Assembly (NCBI GenBank): GCA_965215345.1
Contig: CBDCDL010000002.1
Location: 2,666,001 to 2,730,000 of the forward strand
From: CATQHW01 sp965215345
GTDB lineage: Bacteria > Spirochaetota > Spirochaetia > SZUA-6 > Bin103
Reading direction: 5' to 3'
Length of the DNA: 64,000 nt
Below are positions 1-9,762 of this stretch, piece after piece (within the stretch, counting starts at the first letter, position 1; each line of letters starts with the position of its first letter). The translations under genes were made by a program, and so were the position numbers. A model generated the notes under the pieces. That model had not been told where the DNA came from. It searched no databases and was given only the letters and a program-made list of their open reading frames with translations.

Positions 1-1320
1 GGCGATGCGGTGGAGGAAGGCGATATCCTCGCCATCGTCGAGACCGACAAGGTGGTGGCGGAGATTCCGTCGCCGAAGACCGGGGTGCTGCGCCGTTTCG
101 TATCCGCCGCCGGGCAGGTCATCAAGGTCGGCGACCCGTTTGTCTACATAGAGGTGGACGGCGAGGAGAACGGCGCCGAGCCGGCGGAGACCGCCGAGCG
201 CACGGACGGCGACGGGGTGCGGCCGCCGGAGGGGGCAACCATCGTCGGCCGGCTGGACGCCGGCGGCGACCTGCTCCCCCCCAGCGACGAGGCGCCGGCG
301 GCCGCGGGTGACGACGGATCGCAGCCGCCGTCGGCCGGGCGCCCACCGCAGCCTGCGCGCCGCAGCGCCGTCGGCGCTGCCCTGGCGACCCCGGCTGCTC
401 GCCGTCTGGCGCGTGACCTGAACGTCGATCTCGGCACCGTCGAGGGAACCGGCGAGGGCGGGCGCATCAGCAAGGACGACATCTACCAGGCGGCGGGGAA
501 CCAGGCGGCGGGGAACCAGGCGGCGGGGAGCCAGGCGGCATTGCCGGTAGCCGCGCCGCCGGCGCTCGACAAGGACGCGTTCGGCTTCCCGCTGACCGAC
601 GATCCGCTCACCCGGCCGGTGGACCTGCCGGCCGGGCAGCGGGTGGAGCTGACCATCCTGCGCAAGACCATCGCCCGCAACATGGAGGTCAGCCGAAGGA
701 TACCCACGGCGATCGTCCATGACCTGGGCGAGGTCGACGACCTGGTCGAGCTGCGCGCGAAGGCCAATCGCAACCGCACGACGCACATCAGCTACCAGCC
801 GTTCTTCATGAAAGCGCTCGCCACCGCGCTGCGTGACGTCCCGGTCCTGAACGCCACCTACGATGCGGTTTCCCAGGAAGTGACCGTGTACCGCGAGGTC
901 AACGTCGGCTTCGCGGTCAATACCGAGGCAGGCGTGTTGCTGCCGGTGATCCGCAACGTCGACTCCAGCACGATCCTGACCCTCGACGGGCAGATGAAGC
1001 AGCTCGTCGCCGCGGCCCGCAACCGCTCGCTGGCGGCCGACGACCTGCGCGGCGGCACGATCGCCCTGACCAACTTCGGACCGTTCGGCGGCTTGTGGGC
1101 GGCGCCGATGATCTTCCCGCCGCAGGTCGCGATCCTCGGCATGGGCCGCATTCATCAGGCGCCGCGCGTGGTTGCCGGAGGCGCGATCGAGGCGCGTGTG
1201 GTGTTGCCGGTATCGCTCGCGTTCGACCATCGGGTGGTGGACGGCGTGCCGGCGGCTACGTTCGTGTCGCGCTTCCTGGAGCTCCTGTGCTCGCCGCAGG
1301 AGTTGATGGTATCGATGTAA
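1..1320 (+). CDS. Dihydrolipoamide acyltransferase (E2) of a 2-oxoacid dehydrogenase complex, 5' end missing
   Basis: The gene is already open at base 1, so its start lies outside the window; 439 codons are visible. The first residues are the second half of a lipoyl domain with the lipoylation motif ETDKV (Lys at about residue 17). An Ala/Pro-rich linker follows, then a peripheral subunit-binding domain (about 125-160, ATPAARRLARD), a second linker holding a five-residue tandem repeat (QAAGN), and the catalytic acyltransferase domain ending with the active-site motif DHRVVDG. The enzyme moves an acyl group from lipoamide to CoA. The sequence does not settle whether the complex uses pyruvate, 2-oxoglutarate or branched-chain substrates; the E1 gene probably lies upstream. 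A biotin ligase follows 12 bp later, possibly in the same operon. Confidence 0.93.
   Translation, partial: GDAVEEGDILAIVETDKVVAEIPSPKTGVLRRFVSAAGQVIKVGDPFVYIEVDGEENGAEPAETAERTDGDGVRPPEGATIVGRLDAGGDLLPPSDEAPAAAGDDGSQPPSAGRPPQPARRSAVGAALATPAARRLARDLNVDLGTVEGTGEGGRISKDDIYQAAGNQAAGNQAAGSQAALPVAAPPALDKDAFGFPLTDDPLTRPVDLPAGQRVELTILRKTIARNMEVSRRIPTAIVHDLGEVDDLVELRAKANRNRTTHISYQPFFMKALATALRDVPVLNATYDAVSQEVTVYREVNVGFAVNTEAGVLLPVIRNVDSSTILTLDGQMKQLVAAARNRSLAADDLRGGTIALTNFGPFGGLWAAPMIFPPQVAILGMGRIHQAPRVVAGGAIEARVVLPVSLAFDHRVVDGVPAATFVSRFLELLCSPQELMVSM
487..540 (+). repeat. In-frame 15-bp tandem repeat in the E2 linker
   Basis: The unit CAGGCGGCGGGGAAC occurs as two exact copies, one copy with a single change, and a partial fourth. 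It encodes QAAGN-type pentapeptides in the flexible linker between the subunit-binding and catalytic domains. Linker length variation is normally tolerated there. Confidence 0.85.
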
Positions 1321-1332
1321 AGCCGGCCCCAG

Positions 1333-2124
1333 ATGAGCACCCCACGGGCAAGGGAACCGCGCTCGACGACCCCCTGGGGGGCTCCGATCCATCGGCTTGA
1401 CCTCACCACGTCGACGATGGACGCGGCCGCCGGGCTGATCGCTGCGTGCCCGGCGCACGGAGCGCGCCCCGTGCACGGAACCGCCATCACCGCCGAGCGT
1501 CAAAGCGCCGGGCGCGGACGCAATCCGGGGAGCCGCTGGCGGTCGCAGGGCGGGGCGAACCTTCTGCTGACGCTCATGCTGCGGCAGGACCGGACGGCGG
1601 CGGAGCCGTCCACGGTGCCGCTCCGCGTCGGCTGCGCGCTGGCCGAGGTGGCCGCTGCGCGGGGCCTGTCGCCGTCCATCAAGTGGCCGAATGACCTGCT
1701 CATCGGCGGGCGCAAGCTGGCGGGCGTGCTGTGCGCGGCCACTCGCGGATGGCTGCTGATCGGCGTCGGCATGAACGGCAACCAGCGGTCGTTTCCGCCG
1801 GATGCGGGGGACGCCACGTCGCTGGCGTTGTGCCTGGGCCGCAGCATCGACCGCGCACGGCTGGAGGGGGACGTGCTGGCGGCGATGCATCGCCTGCTCG
1901 ATGCCGACGACTGGCTCGACCGGCTTCGTGGGCGGCTCGCCGGGGTCGGAGGTCCCGCACGGGTCGAGCGGGACGGCGATGCCATGGCCGGCGTGCTGCT
2001 CGGAGTCGACCGGCACGGCGCGCTGCGGCTTCGCACCGGCTCCCGGTCAGGCCCGGTCAGACGCGTGGTGAGCGGCGCTCTCACGTTGGGCGCCGCACTC
2101 GAGGGCCACGAAACAGAAAATTGA
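1333..2124 (+). CDS. birA: Biotin--[acetyl-CoA-carboxylase] ligase (monofunctional)
   Basis: The 263-residue protein attaches biotin to the carrier protein of biotin-dependent carboxylases through biotinyl-AMP. Visible signatures are the ATP/biotin-binding loop GRGR (residues 60-63), KWPND (117-121) followed by GGRKLAG with the conserved lysine near 128, and a small C-terminal domain. There is no N-terminal helix-turn-helix, so this is the class I form that ligates biotin but does not repress transcription. The start 12 bp after the E2 stop suggests co-transcription. A bioY biotin-uptake gene at 48.3-49.0 kb fits a scavenging route. Lipoate ligase is less likely because KWPND and GRGR are typical of BirA. 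Confidence 0.93.
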   Translation: MSTPRAREPRSTTPWGAPIHRLDLTTSTMDAAAGLIAACPAHGARPVHGTAITAERQSAGRGRNPGSRWRSQGGANLLLTLMLRQDRTAAEPSTVPLRVGCALAEVAAARGLSPSIKWPNDLLIGGRKLAGVLCAATRGWLLIGVGMNGNQRSFPPDAGDATSLALCLGRSIDRARLEGDVLAAMHRLLDADDWLDRLRGRLAGVGGPARVERDGDAMAGVLLGVDRHGALRLRTGSRSGPVRRVVSGALTLGAALEGHETEN

Positions 2125-2133
2125 ACACAGATG

Positions 2134-2162
2134 TTGGCGCTGGCGGCCGGAGTTGTTATCTT
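2134..2162 (+). promoter_or_regulatory. Possible groEL promoter
   Basis: TTGGCG (2134-2139) and TATCTT (2157-2162) are separated by 17 bp, each matching 4 of 6 consensus bases. They lie 45 bp before the groEL start. No CIRCE inverted repeat (TTAGCACTC-N9-GAGTGCTAA) is present in this leader, so HrcA control is not supported here. Confidence 0.35.
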
Positions 2163-2206
2163 GGCTTCAACTATCCAAATTACATAACTCTTCAAAAGGG
2201 TGATCC

Positions 2207-3853
<1,647 letters not shown>

Positions 3854-3919
3854 GAGGCAGGATTGCCGAGAGGCAAGGGTTACCGCATCAGAGCGCGGGG
3901 ATTACCGATCCTTCTGAAG

Positions 3920-3954
3920 AGGCCTCACGTCCGTGCTGCGCGGGCGTGAGGCCT
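3920..3954 (+). terminator. Hairpin downstream of groEL
   Basis: A 14-bp stem (AGGCCTCACGTCCG pairing with CGGGCGTGAGGCCT, one G-T pair) closes a 7-nt loop and is followed by GTCTTG. It is a good terminator hairpin but lacks a long T run. The 3' arm belongs to the first of three tandem repeats, so alternative pairings with the second and third copies are possible. Confidence 0.6.
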
Positions 3955-3995
3955 GTCTTGGGCGTGAGGCCTGTCTTGGGCGTGAGGCCTGTCTT
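3942..3995 (+). repeat. Three tandem 18-bp repeats after groEL
   Basis: The unit GGGCGTGAGGCCTGTCTT is repeated three times without a mismatch (3942-3959, 3960-3977, 3978-3995). Every copy contains the 3' arm complementary to the upstream AGGCCTCACG of the groEL hairpin. The repeat ends 9 bp before the next start codon. Confidence 0.9.
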
Positions 3996-4004
3996 GTCTG
4001 CGTC

Positions 4005-4334
4005 ATGAAGCTGTTGGTACGAAAGCGGAACCCTCGCGGGCTCTCGCGTGCGGACTTCATGTTCACCATCGGCTACCGGGGCAGCGTGGCCATCGTCGAC
4101 CGCGCCGCGCGACGCCGCGGGGCGCGGCTGTCCGGCGAACGGTTGCTCGAACGCGGGCTGTACAAGGCGGCGCTGTGTGCTGCGGAGTTCGATGGAGACG
4201 CCGCGGCTCAGGAGGCCGTGCTGAGCTCCTACAACGCGCAGGCGGTCGTTCCGGTGACCGGCGTGGACCAGCTTCGGGCCCGATTCGGCGTGTTCGGCGT
4301 GCCCGACTCCGTGACGGGCGTCGAGCGGGTTTGA
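4005..4334 (+). CDS. Small basic protein of unknown function
   Basis: This is a 109-residue reading frame with codon use like its neighbours, starting at ATG 4005 just after the triplet repeat. An upstream in-frame GTG/CTG region would translate the repeat itself and is unlikely to be coding. The N-terminal half is rich in Arg and Lys (MKLLVRKRNPRGLSRAD, DRAARRRGARLSG), followed by an acidic, alanine-rich middle (CAAEFDGDAAAQEAV). No signal peptide, membrane segment or recognised motif is visible. It lies between groEL and yajC-secDF on the same strand. I do not recognise the family. Confidence 0.6.
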   Translation: MKLLVRKRNPRGLSRADFMFTIGYRGSVAIVDRAARRRGARLSGERLLERGLYKAALCAAEFDGDAAAQEAVLSSYNAQAVVPVTGVDQLRARFGVFGVPDSVTGVERV

Positions 4335-4511
4335 CCATGTGGTTCGGAATGGGCGGCTCGCAGATGGCAGGTCGACCGGCGGCCGCCGGGTGCCGACGCG
4401 GTTGTGCCGGAGCCCTCGGCGTGATAGCTTCCTGCGTCGGTGAGCCGACGATCACTTCCGGCTTGCCGACGGCCGTCAGGAAACCAAACGGAATTCCAAG
4501 GAACTCGCTGC

Positions 4512-4799
4512 ATGCAACCCAATGACCCGATTATCGGGCTGATTCTGCCGTTCGCCGCCATCTTTCTGATCTTCTACTTCCTGGTGCTGCGCCCGCAGAG
4601 CAAGAAGCGCAAGGAAACCAAGGCGTACCTGGAAAGCCTGAAGAAGGGCGACAAGGTGGTTACGATCGGCGGGATGCACGGGGTGATAACCGCCATCCGC
4701 GAGGATTCCGGTACGCTGACGCTGAAGGTGGGCGACGATACGAAGATCGAATTCGACAAAGCGGCCGTCCGGTCACCGGACAACAGCGATTCCAGGTAG
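4512..4799 (+). CDS. yajC: Preprotein translocase accessory subunit YajC
   Basis: The 95-residue protein has one N-terminal membrane helix (about 10-27, ending FYFLVLRPQ), the family signature RPQ-KKRKE, and a basic cytoplasmic domain with the KKGDKVVTIGGMHG motif. YajC associates with SecD and SecF, which follow at once. I chose ATG 4512 rather than upstream starts because AAGGA lies 9 nt before it and the family begins just before the membrane helix. Confidence 0.95.
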   Translation: MQPNDPIIGLILPFAAIFLIFYFLVLRPQSKKRKETKAYLESLKKGDKVVTIGGMHGVITAIREDSGTLTLKVGDDTKIEFDKAAVRSPDNSDSR

Positions 4800-4846
4800 C
4801 CCCGCCGGACTTTCCCGGCGCTCCCTCTCACGGTAACGCTGATCTG

Positions 4847-6586
4847 ATGAGCAAACGCCTCCGTCTCGGGATCATCCTGGTGTTCGTCGGGATCGCCGTG
4901 GCCTTCCTGATGCCGACCATCCGCTGGCACATGCTCCTCCCGGAAGACGAACGGCAACGTGCCACCTCGTCGCGCGAGCAAATCCGTATCGTGTCCCAGC
5001 AGCGCGCCGACGCCGACCTGCAGCGGTTGCTGACGCTCGTCGACGCCGATCCCGGAGCATCGATCCCGGAGGACCTGGGCTTCCTGCGCGCCCCCGCGCG
5101 GGATCAGTACCGGTTCGAAGGGCGGTCGGTGCCATCTCCGTGGACGGTGCAGGCGCTCCTCGACGGATTCGGAAGCCAGGCGACGCTGCTGGCCGAGCTG
5201 GAGTCCGATCACCGTCAGCGGTTGCTGGACCTCAAGGAGCTGACGACCCGCAGCCTGCAGCTTGGACTGGACTTGCAGGGCGGCATGTACGTACTGATCG
5301 AGCCGGACTTCGAGGAGTTGGCGAACGAGCTGGGACCGCTCAGCGACGCCGACCGGAGGGATGCGCTCGACCGCGCGCTGGAGATACTCCTCAACCGCGT
5401 CGACCAGTTCGGACTGACCGAACCTTCGATCAACCGGCAGGCCGACGACCGGATCGTCGTCGAGTTGCCCGGCGCGCCGGATCCCGAACGGATGCGCAAC
5501 TTCATCGTCGGCAAGGGACGGCTCGGATTCCACTTGGTGGATCCGGACGGCCAGGCCGCGTTCGACGAGTACCAGCGCGCCAATCCGGGGAACTTTCTGG
5601 GCGCGGGCGGCGGCCTGCGCGATCCGGGCGTGTTGCCGGCGGGCACCGTGCTGCGCGGCGTCTACGAGAAGGACACCTATGGGGTGGATCAGCTCCTCGG
5701 CTACGCGGTCATCAAGGACCAGGAGGGGCTGTCGGGGGAGTTCATCAACGACTCGCGAGTGGACCGCGATCCCCTCACCGGTCGCCCGGAGGTGTTGTTC
5801 TTCCTGAGCCCGGAAGGGGGCGACATCTTCTTCAACCTGACCCAGGAGAACGTGGGCGAGATCCTGGCGGTGGTGCTCGACGACCGCGTCAAGGCTCGCG
5901 CGCAGATATCCCAGGCGATTCGCCAGCAGGTGCGGGTCACCGGATTCACCCAGGGCGAGGCGGAAGACCTGGCGCTGGTGCTGCGTACGGGTTCGCTGCC
6001 GGTGCCGCTCGACATCGTCAGCCAGCAGCAGATCGGCGCGGGCCTGGGCGAAGACGCCATCCGCGCCAGTCTGCGGGCAGTCGCGGTGGGGGCCGTGCTG
6101 GTCTTCCTGTTCATGGCGGTCTATTACCACGGCGCGGGATTGATCGCCGACTTGGTGCTGGCGCTCAATCTGTTCTTCGTCGTGTCGATCCTGTCCGTGC
6201 TGGGCTTCACGCTGACCCTGCCCAGCATCGCCGGCGTGATCCTGACGGTGGGCATGGCGGTGGACGCCAACGTGATCATCTTCGAGCGCATCAAGGAGGA
6301 GTTGCGCGCAGGCAAGTCGGCTGCCGCCGCGGTGCGCGCGGGCTTCGCCAAGGCGTTCCGCGCGGTGCTCGACGCCAACATCACCACCTTCATCGCCGCG
6401 GTGGTCCTGTCGCAGATCGGCAGCGGCCCGATCCAGGGCTTCGCCGTGACCTTGTCGGTGGGCATCCTGTCCTCGATGTTCACCGCCCTGGTGGTGTCGC
6501 GGCTGATCTTCGACTTCATGATCGAGGTACTGCGCGTGGAGCGCCTGAGCCTCGGCTGGGCCGGCGCGCGACGGAGGACGGCGTAA
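4847..6586 (+). CDS. secD: Protein translocase subunit SecD
   Basis: SecD (579 residues) works with SecF in proton-driven late steps of Sec export. There is one N-terminal membrane helix (residues 7-24), a large periplasmic P1 domain with the signature LGLDLQGGMYVLIE, and five C-terminal membrane helices carrying the RND-like motifs GAGLGEDAI and GMAVDANVIIFERIKEE. The stop codon overlaps the secF start by one base, so translation is probably coupled. Order yajC-secD-secF is canonical. Confidence 0.97.
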   Translation: MSKRLRLGIILVFVGIAVAFLMPTIRWHMLLPEDERQRATSSREQIRIVSQQRADADLQRLLTLVDADPGASIPEDLGFLRAPARDQYRFEGRSVPSPWTVQALLDGFGSQATLLAELESDHRQRLLDLKELTTRSLQLGLDLQGGMYVLIEPDFEELANELGPLSDADRRDALDRALEILLNRVDQFGLTEPSINRQADDRIVVELPGAPDPERMRNFIVGKGRLGFHLVDPDGQAAFDEYQRANPGNFLGAGGGLRDPGVLPAGTVLRGVYEKDTYGVDQLLGYAVIKDQEGLSGEFINDSRVDRDPLTGRPEVLFFLSPEGGDIFFNLTQENVGEILAVVLDDRVKARAQISQAIRQQVRVTGFTQGEAEDLALVLRTGSLPVPLDIVSQQQIGAGLGEDAIRASLRAVAVGAVLVFLFMAVYYHGAGLIADLVLALNLFFVVSILSVLGFTLTLPSIAGVILTVGMAVDANVIIFERIKEELRAGKSAAAAVRAGFAKAFRAVLDANITTFIAAVVLSQIGSGPIQGFAVTLSVGILSSMFTALVVSRLIFDFMIEVLRVERLSLGWAGARRRTA

Positions 6587-7965
6587 TGCGTGCGCGGATC
6601 GAGTTCACCCGCCTCCGGGTGCCGATGATGATCCTGTCGCTGGTGGTCATCGTGGCCGGACTGGCGGTCACCGTTCAGCGCGGCTTCAATCTCTCGGTCG
6701 ACCTGGCGGGCGGCCTGTCGCAGCAGATCCAGATCGCTCGTCCGGCGCTGATCGTGGAACTGCAGGAGGGGACGGAGCTGGAGGTCGTGGTGCAGCAGAC
6801 CACCGACCGGATCCTCGTCCGCACCACCGACGTGCTCGGACAGACGCCTCTTGCCTTCGCCGACTTCCCGTCGCTCGGGGAGATGGCCGACGCGTTCGCC
6901 GCGATTTCGGGCGTCACGGCCGCCACGGCGCTGGAGCCGGGACTGGCCTCCGACGAACTCCTTGCCGAGAGCCCGCGGCCGCAGGACGGCCGCCTGGTTC
7001 TGCACGCGGGGGCGGACGGCGACGAGCCGCTGTCGATCGACGCGGTGCGCGCCGCGCTTTCCTCCCTGGGAAAATTCCAGATCAAGACCATCGGAGCGCT
7101 GGCCGACCAGCAGTTCGTGATCCGCGTGGAAGTGGCGTCGGACGACGATTCGGAGTTGCAGGCGGTCCAGGAGCGGGTGCGGGCTCTGCTGGCGGACGAC
7201 TTCGGCGATGACAGCCTGATCATCCGGTCCACCGATTTCGTCGGCAGGCGGTTCTCGCAGATCCTCAGCCAGCAGGCAGTGTGGCTGGTCGTGGTCGCGT
7301 TGCTGCTCATCATGGTGTACGTCGGCTTTCGCTTTCGCCCGGAGTACTCGGTCGCCGCGCTGGTGGCCGTCGCCCATGACGTGCTGGTGATGATCGGCGT
7401 TCTCGGCACCTTCCAGCTCGAGGTCTCCACCGCCACGATCGCGGCCCTGCTGACCATCGTCGGATACTCCCTGAACGACACCATCGTCATCTTCGACCGC
7501 GTTCGCGAGAACGTGTCGCTCATGCGCGACGCCGACCTGCGCCGGGTGATCGACACGAGCATCACGCAGTCCCTGTCGCGCACCCTCATCACCTCCCTGA
7601 CGACCCTGCTGGCCGTGGTCGCCATCTACGTCTTTGCGACCGGGCCGATCCGGACATTCGCCCTGGCCGTGATCATCGGCGTGATCGTCGGCACCTACTC
7701 GTCGATGTACATCGCGTCGCCGATCGTTCTGCTGCTGCAGCGCGGCCGACGGCCGGCGGCTGACGGTCGCGCCTCTTCCGCCGCAGCGCAGCGGACGCCG
7801 GACGAGCCACGTCCGGAGCCCGGAAGGGCGCCCGCCGCGGCGGCCACCACCGCAACCGACGTTCCGCCCCCCGCTGCTTCACCTCGGCCCGCCGGCCAGC
7901 GGCTCGCGGGCCAGCGGGTGCAGCCGGTCAGCAAGCGGCGCAACAAGAAGCGTCAGAGCAAGTAG
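6586..7965 (+). CDS. secF: Protein translocase subunit SecF
   Basis: The ATG at 6586 overlaps the secD stop (TAATG). The product of 459 residues is longer than the roughly 320 residues of E. coli SecF. The extra length comes from a large periplasmic insertion between the first helix and the membrane core (about 30-220) and from a C-terminal Pro/Ala-rich, basic tail of about 75 residues ending KRRNKKRQSK. Family motifs are VDLAGGLSQQ after helix 1 and GYSLNDTIVIFDRVREN in the membrane core. The basic tail could contact ribosomes or lipids; that is a guess. Confidence 0.96.
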   Translation: MRARIEFTRLRVPMMILSLVVIVAGLAVTVQRGFNLSVDLAGGLSQQIQIARPALIVELQEGTELEVVVQQTTDRILVRTTDVLGQTPLAFADFPSLGEMADAFAAISGVTAATALEPGLASDELLAESPRPQDGRLVLHAGADGDEPLSIDAVRAALSSLGKFQIKTIGALADQQFVIRVEVASDDDSELQAVQERVRALLADDFGDDSLIIRSTDFVGRRFSQILSQQAVWLVVVALLLIMVYVGFRFRPEYSVAALVAVAHDVLVMIGVLGTFQLEVSTATIAALLTIVGYSLNDTIVIFDRVRENVSLMRDADLRRVIDTSITQSLSRTLITSLTTLLAVVAIYVFATGPIRTFALAVIIGVIVGTYSSMYIASPIVLLLQRGRRPAADGRASSAAAQRTPDEPRPEPGRAPAAAATTATDVPPPAASPRPAGQRLAGQRVQPVSKRRNKKRQSK

Positions 7966-8010
7966 CTCCCGGGGCGCTGGCCGCCCGGTCGTGTCCTCCA
8001 GCTCGGCCGC

Positions 8011-9345
8011 TCAGGACGTTCGGGGCTTCGAAGGTCGGGCCGTGCGGGTGAGCAGGACGAGCTTTTCCGCGGCCGACGCCACCAGCACGCCGGTAAGTGC
8101 GAGTTCCAGCAGGGTGCGCAGCACGGGCAGCATCCCCGTCGAGAGCACCGCCGGCGCCGCGAGCGCGGCCGCCAGCTCCGCCGCCAGCAGCACCATGCCG
8201 GCCGCAATCGACGCCTTTCCCAATCGGGTAGCCGACGGCAGCGGCCGCCCTGCCCATACCATCCAGGAGACCGCGACCGACTGGATGGTGAGCCGCGCGA
8301 CCAGCACCGCGAACACCCACGGTGTGCCGATGCCGAAGATCAACAACAGGATCGCCGCCGTTCCCAGCAGCAGGTAATCGGTGGATGAGTCCAGATAGGA
8401 GCCGATGCGCGTGACCTGGCCCCTGCGCCGCGCCAGCGCGCCGTCGGCCAGGTCGGTGAGCAGCACGACCGACAGCAGCGCGATCACGGGCCACACCGGA
8501 GCGGTCCGGTCGGCCGCGGCAATGATGAGCATGACCACGGTGGGGATCGAGGTCAGCCGCGCGAGCGTGAGCACGTTCGAGGGGTTGATTCTCGACAGCA
8601 CCGGCCCGTCGAGGAGCGCGAAGTCGCATCGGCGCTTCCGGAGCAGGAAGATCAACGCGCCGGTCACCATCGTGTGCAGCAGGGCGTACGGGATCACGCC
8701 GGCGGTCACGCCGAGGTCGGCGGCAACCGCCACGATCGCCATCTGCAGAAGCCACAGGCTCAGGCACGTCGCGATGATGCTGAGCGTGAGTCCGTCCCAA
8801 CCGCGGCGTGTCCCGATCGGATCTACGTACCAGTACAGGGACACGATCGACAGGACCGACGCGGCGCCAACCAGAGGCACCGCCACGCGGCGTGCGTGCT
8901 CGGGCTCGACCAGCAGCACCACCAGCACCACGATCGCCGCCCCGGCCTGCAGAACGGTCTTGAGCTTGCCGACCGGCCGCGCTCCGGCGTCGATTCGCAG
9001 GCGCAGCAGTGCCGGCCGGATGAGCCCGTGCATCACCGCTTCGCGAGCCGCGATCAGCGCCGGCAACCATGGCGGAAGCACCCCGCGAACCCCCAGACCC
9101 ACGAAGATCGCCACGAATACCATCGCATCGGTGAGGGCGTCGGCCACCTTGCCGAACCTCGAAACGACGGCGAAGCGCCGTGCGACCGCGCCATCAAGAT
9201 AGTCGGTCACCACGGCGATCCCCGTCAGGACCAGCGCCAGGCCGGCCCCGCCACCGACATCGCCGGCAAGCGCGATCAGGATCAGCGGTGCCAGGGCGCC
9301 CCTGCTCAGGGTCAGCGCGTTGGCGGTGGTGCGGGCGATGTCCAT
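8011..9345 (-). CDS. Tandem CDP-alcohol phosphatidyltransferase fusion (two catalytic domains)
   Basis: The 444-residue membrane protein holds two complete CDP-alcohol phosphatidyltransferase motifs of the form D-x2-DG-x2-AR-x8-G-x3-D-x3-D: DYLDGAVARR...GKVADALTD near residue 50, and DLADGALARR...GSYLDSSTD near 300. Each domain is surrounded by about six hydrophobic helices. Enzymes of this family join a CDP-activated lipid or alcohol to an acceptor alcohol, making phosphatidylglycerol-phosphate, phosphatidylserine, phosphatidylinositol or phosphocholine lipids; the substrates cannot be read here. Normal members are about 180-220 residues with one motif, so this is a duplication or fusion. 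It is monocistronic on the minus strand, with secF convergent and tRNA-Ile divergent. Confidence 0.88.
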   Translation of the reverse strand: MDIARTTANALTLSRGALAPLILIALAGDVGGGAGLALVLTGIAVVTDYLDGAVARRFAVVSRFGKVADALTDAMVFVAIFVGLGVRGVLPPWLPALIAAREAVMHGLIRPALLRLRIDAGARPVGKLKTVLQAGAAIVVLVVLLVEPEHARRVAVPLVGAASVLSIVSLYWYVDPIGTRRGWDGLTLSIIATCLSLWLLQMAIVAVAADLGVTAGVIPYALLHTMVTGALIFLLRKRRCDFALLDGPVLSRINPSNVLTLARLTSIPTVVMLIIAAADRTAPVWPVIALLSVVLLTDLADGALARRRGQVTRIGSYLDSSTDYLLLGTAAILLLIFGIGTPWVFAVLVARLTIQSVAVSWMVWAGRPLPSATRLGKASIAAGMVLLAAELAAALAAPAVLSTGMLPVLRTLLELALTGVLVASAAEKLVLLTRTARPSKPRTS

Positions 9346-9427
9346 AGGTGGTGGCGGAGGTGATTATGATCCGATGGTGGTCCCACACACACGTCGATCT
9401 GAGGTATCATGTGACAGCGGAGAATCG

Positions 9428-9501
<74 letters not shown>

Positions 9502-9573
9502 GGATGACTTTGAACCCGCTCGGCCGCCGGTTGCGTGCTACCGGCGCGGCGGGCCATCGACCGGGGGTGCGCG

Positions 9574-9759
9574 GTGTCCAAAACATACGTCGAGACCTCG
9601 TCCGACCTGTTGGCCGGGATCGACCGCATGGTCAAGGACGGTTTCTATCACGACCGCACCGAGGCGGTGAACGATGCCATTCAGCAACTGCTGAAGGCGT
9701 ACAAGCTGTCGAAGCTGCACATGAAGGACGAGCGGCGTACGGAAGGAGCCGTCCTCTGA
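9574..9759 (+). CDS. Small ribbon-helix-helix type protein
   Basis: This is a 61-residue protein from GTG 9574 (preceded by GGGGG). The pattern is a short N-terminal strand (SKTYVETSS), then DLLAGIDRMVKDGFYHDRTEAVNDAIQQLLKAY, as in CopG/ParD-like ribbon-helix-helix DNA-binding proteins with the typical turn and second helix. No toxin gene accompanies it; the next gene is pcm. It is probably a small DNA-binding regulator, target unknown. An upstream in-frame ATG (9535) would add 13 residues that do not fit the fold. Confidence 0.72.
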   Translation: MSKTYVETSSDLLAGIDRMVKDGFYHDRTEAVNDAIQQLLKAYKLSKLHMKDERRTEGAVL

Positions 9760-9762
9760 CGG

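Noticed and set aside
122..482. Minus-strand reading frames rich in Arg, Pro and Ala opposite the E2 gene
   Set aside because: They are shadows of the high-G+C coding strand, with no motif and no ribosome site.
1333..2124. Lipoate-protein ligase (because it follows a lipoylated E2)
   Set aside because: GRGR and KWPND motifs are those of biotin ligase.
2125..2206. CIRCE element before groEL
   Set aside because: No TTAGCACTC-N9-GAGTGCTAA type inverted repeat is present.
3933..4004. N-terminal extension of the small gene after groEL through the 18-bp repeats
   Set aside because: It would translate the terminator hairpin arms (LGREAC repeats); ATG 4005 is a better start.
5140..6585. Upstream extension of secF through the whole secD gene
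   Set aside because: The frame is open but overlaps secD completely; the true SecF N-terminus and a TAATG junction are at 6586.
9574..9759. Toxin-antitoxin pair based on the RHH protein
   Set aside because: No toxin gene is adjacent; the next gene is pcm.
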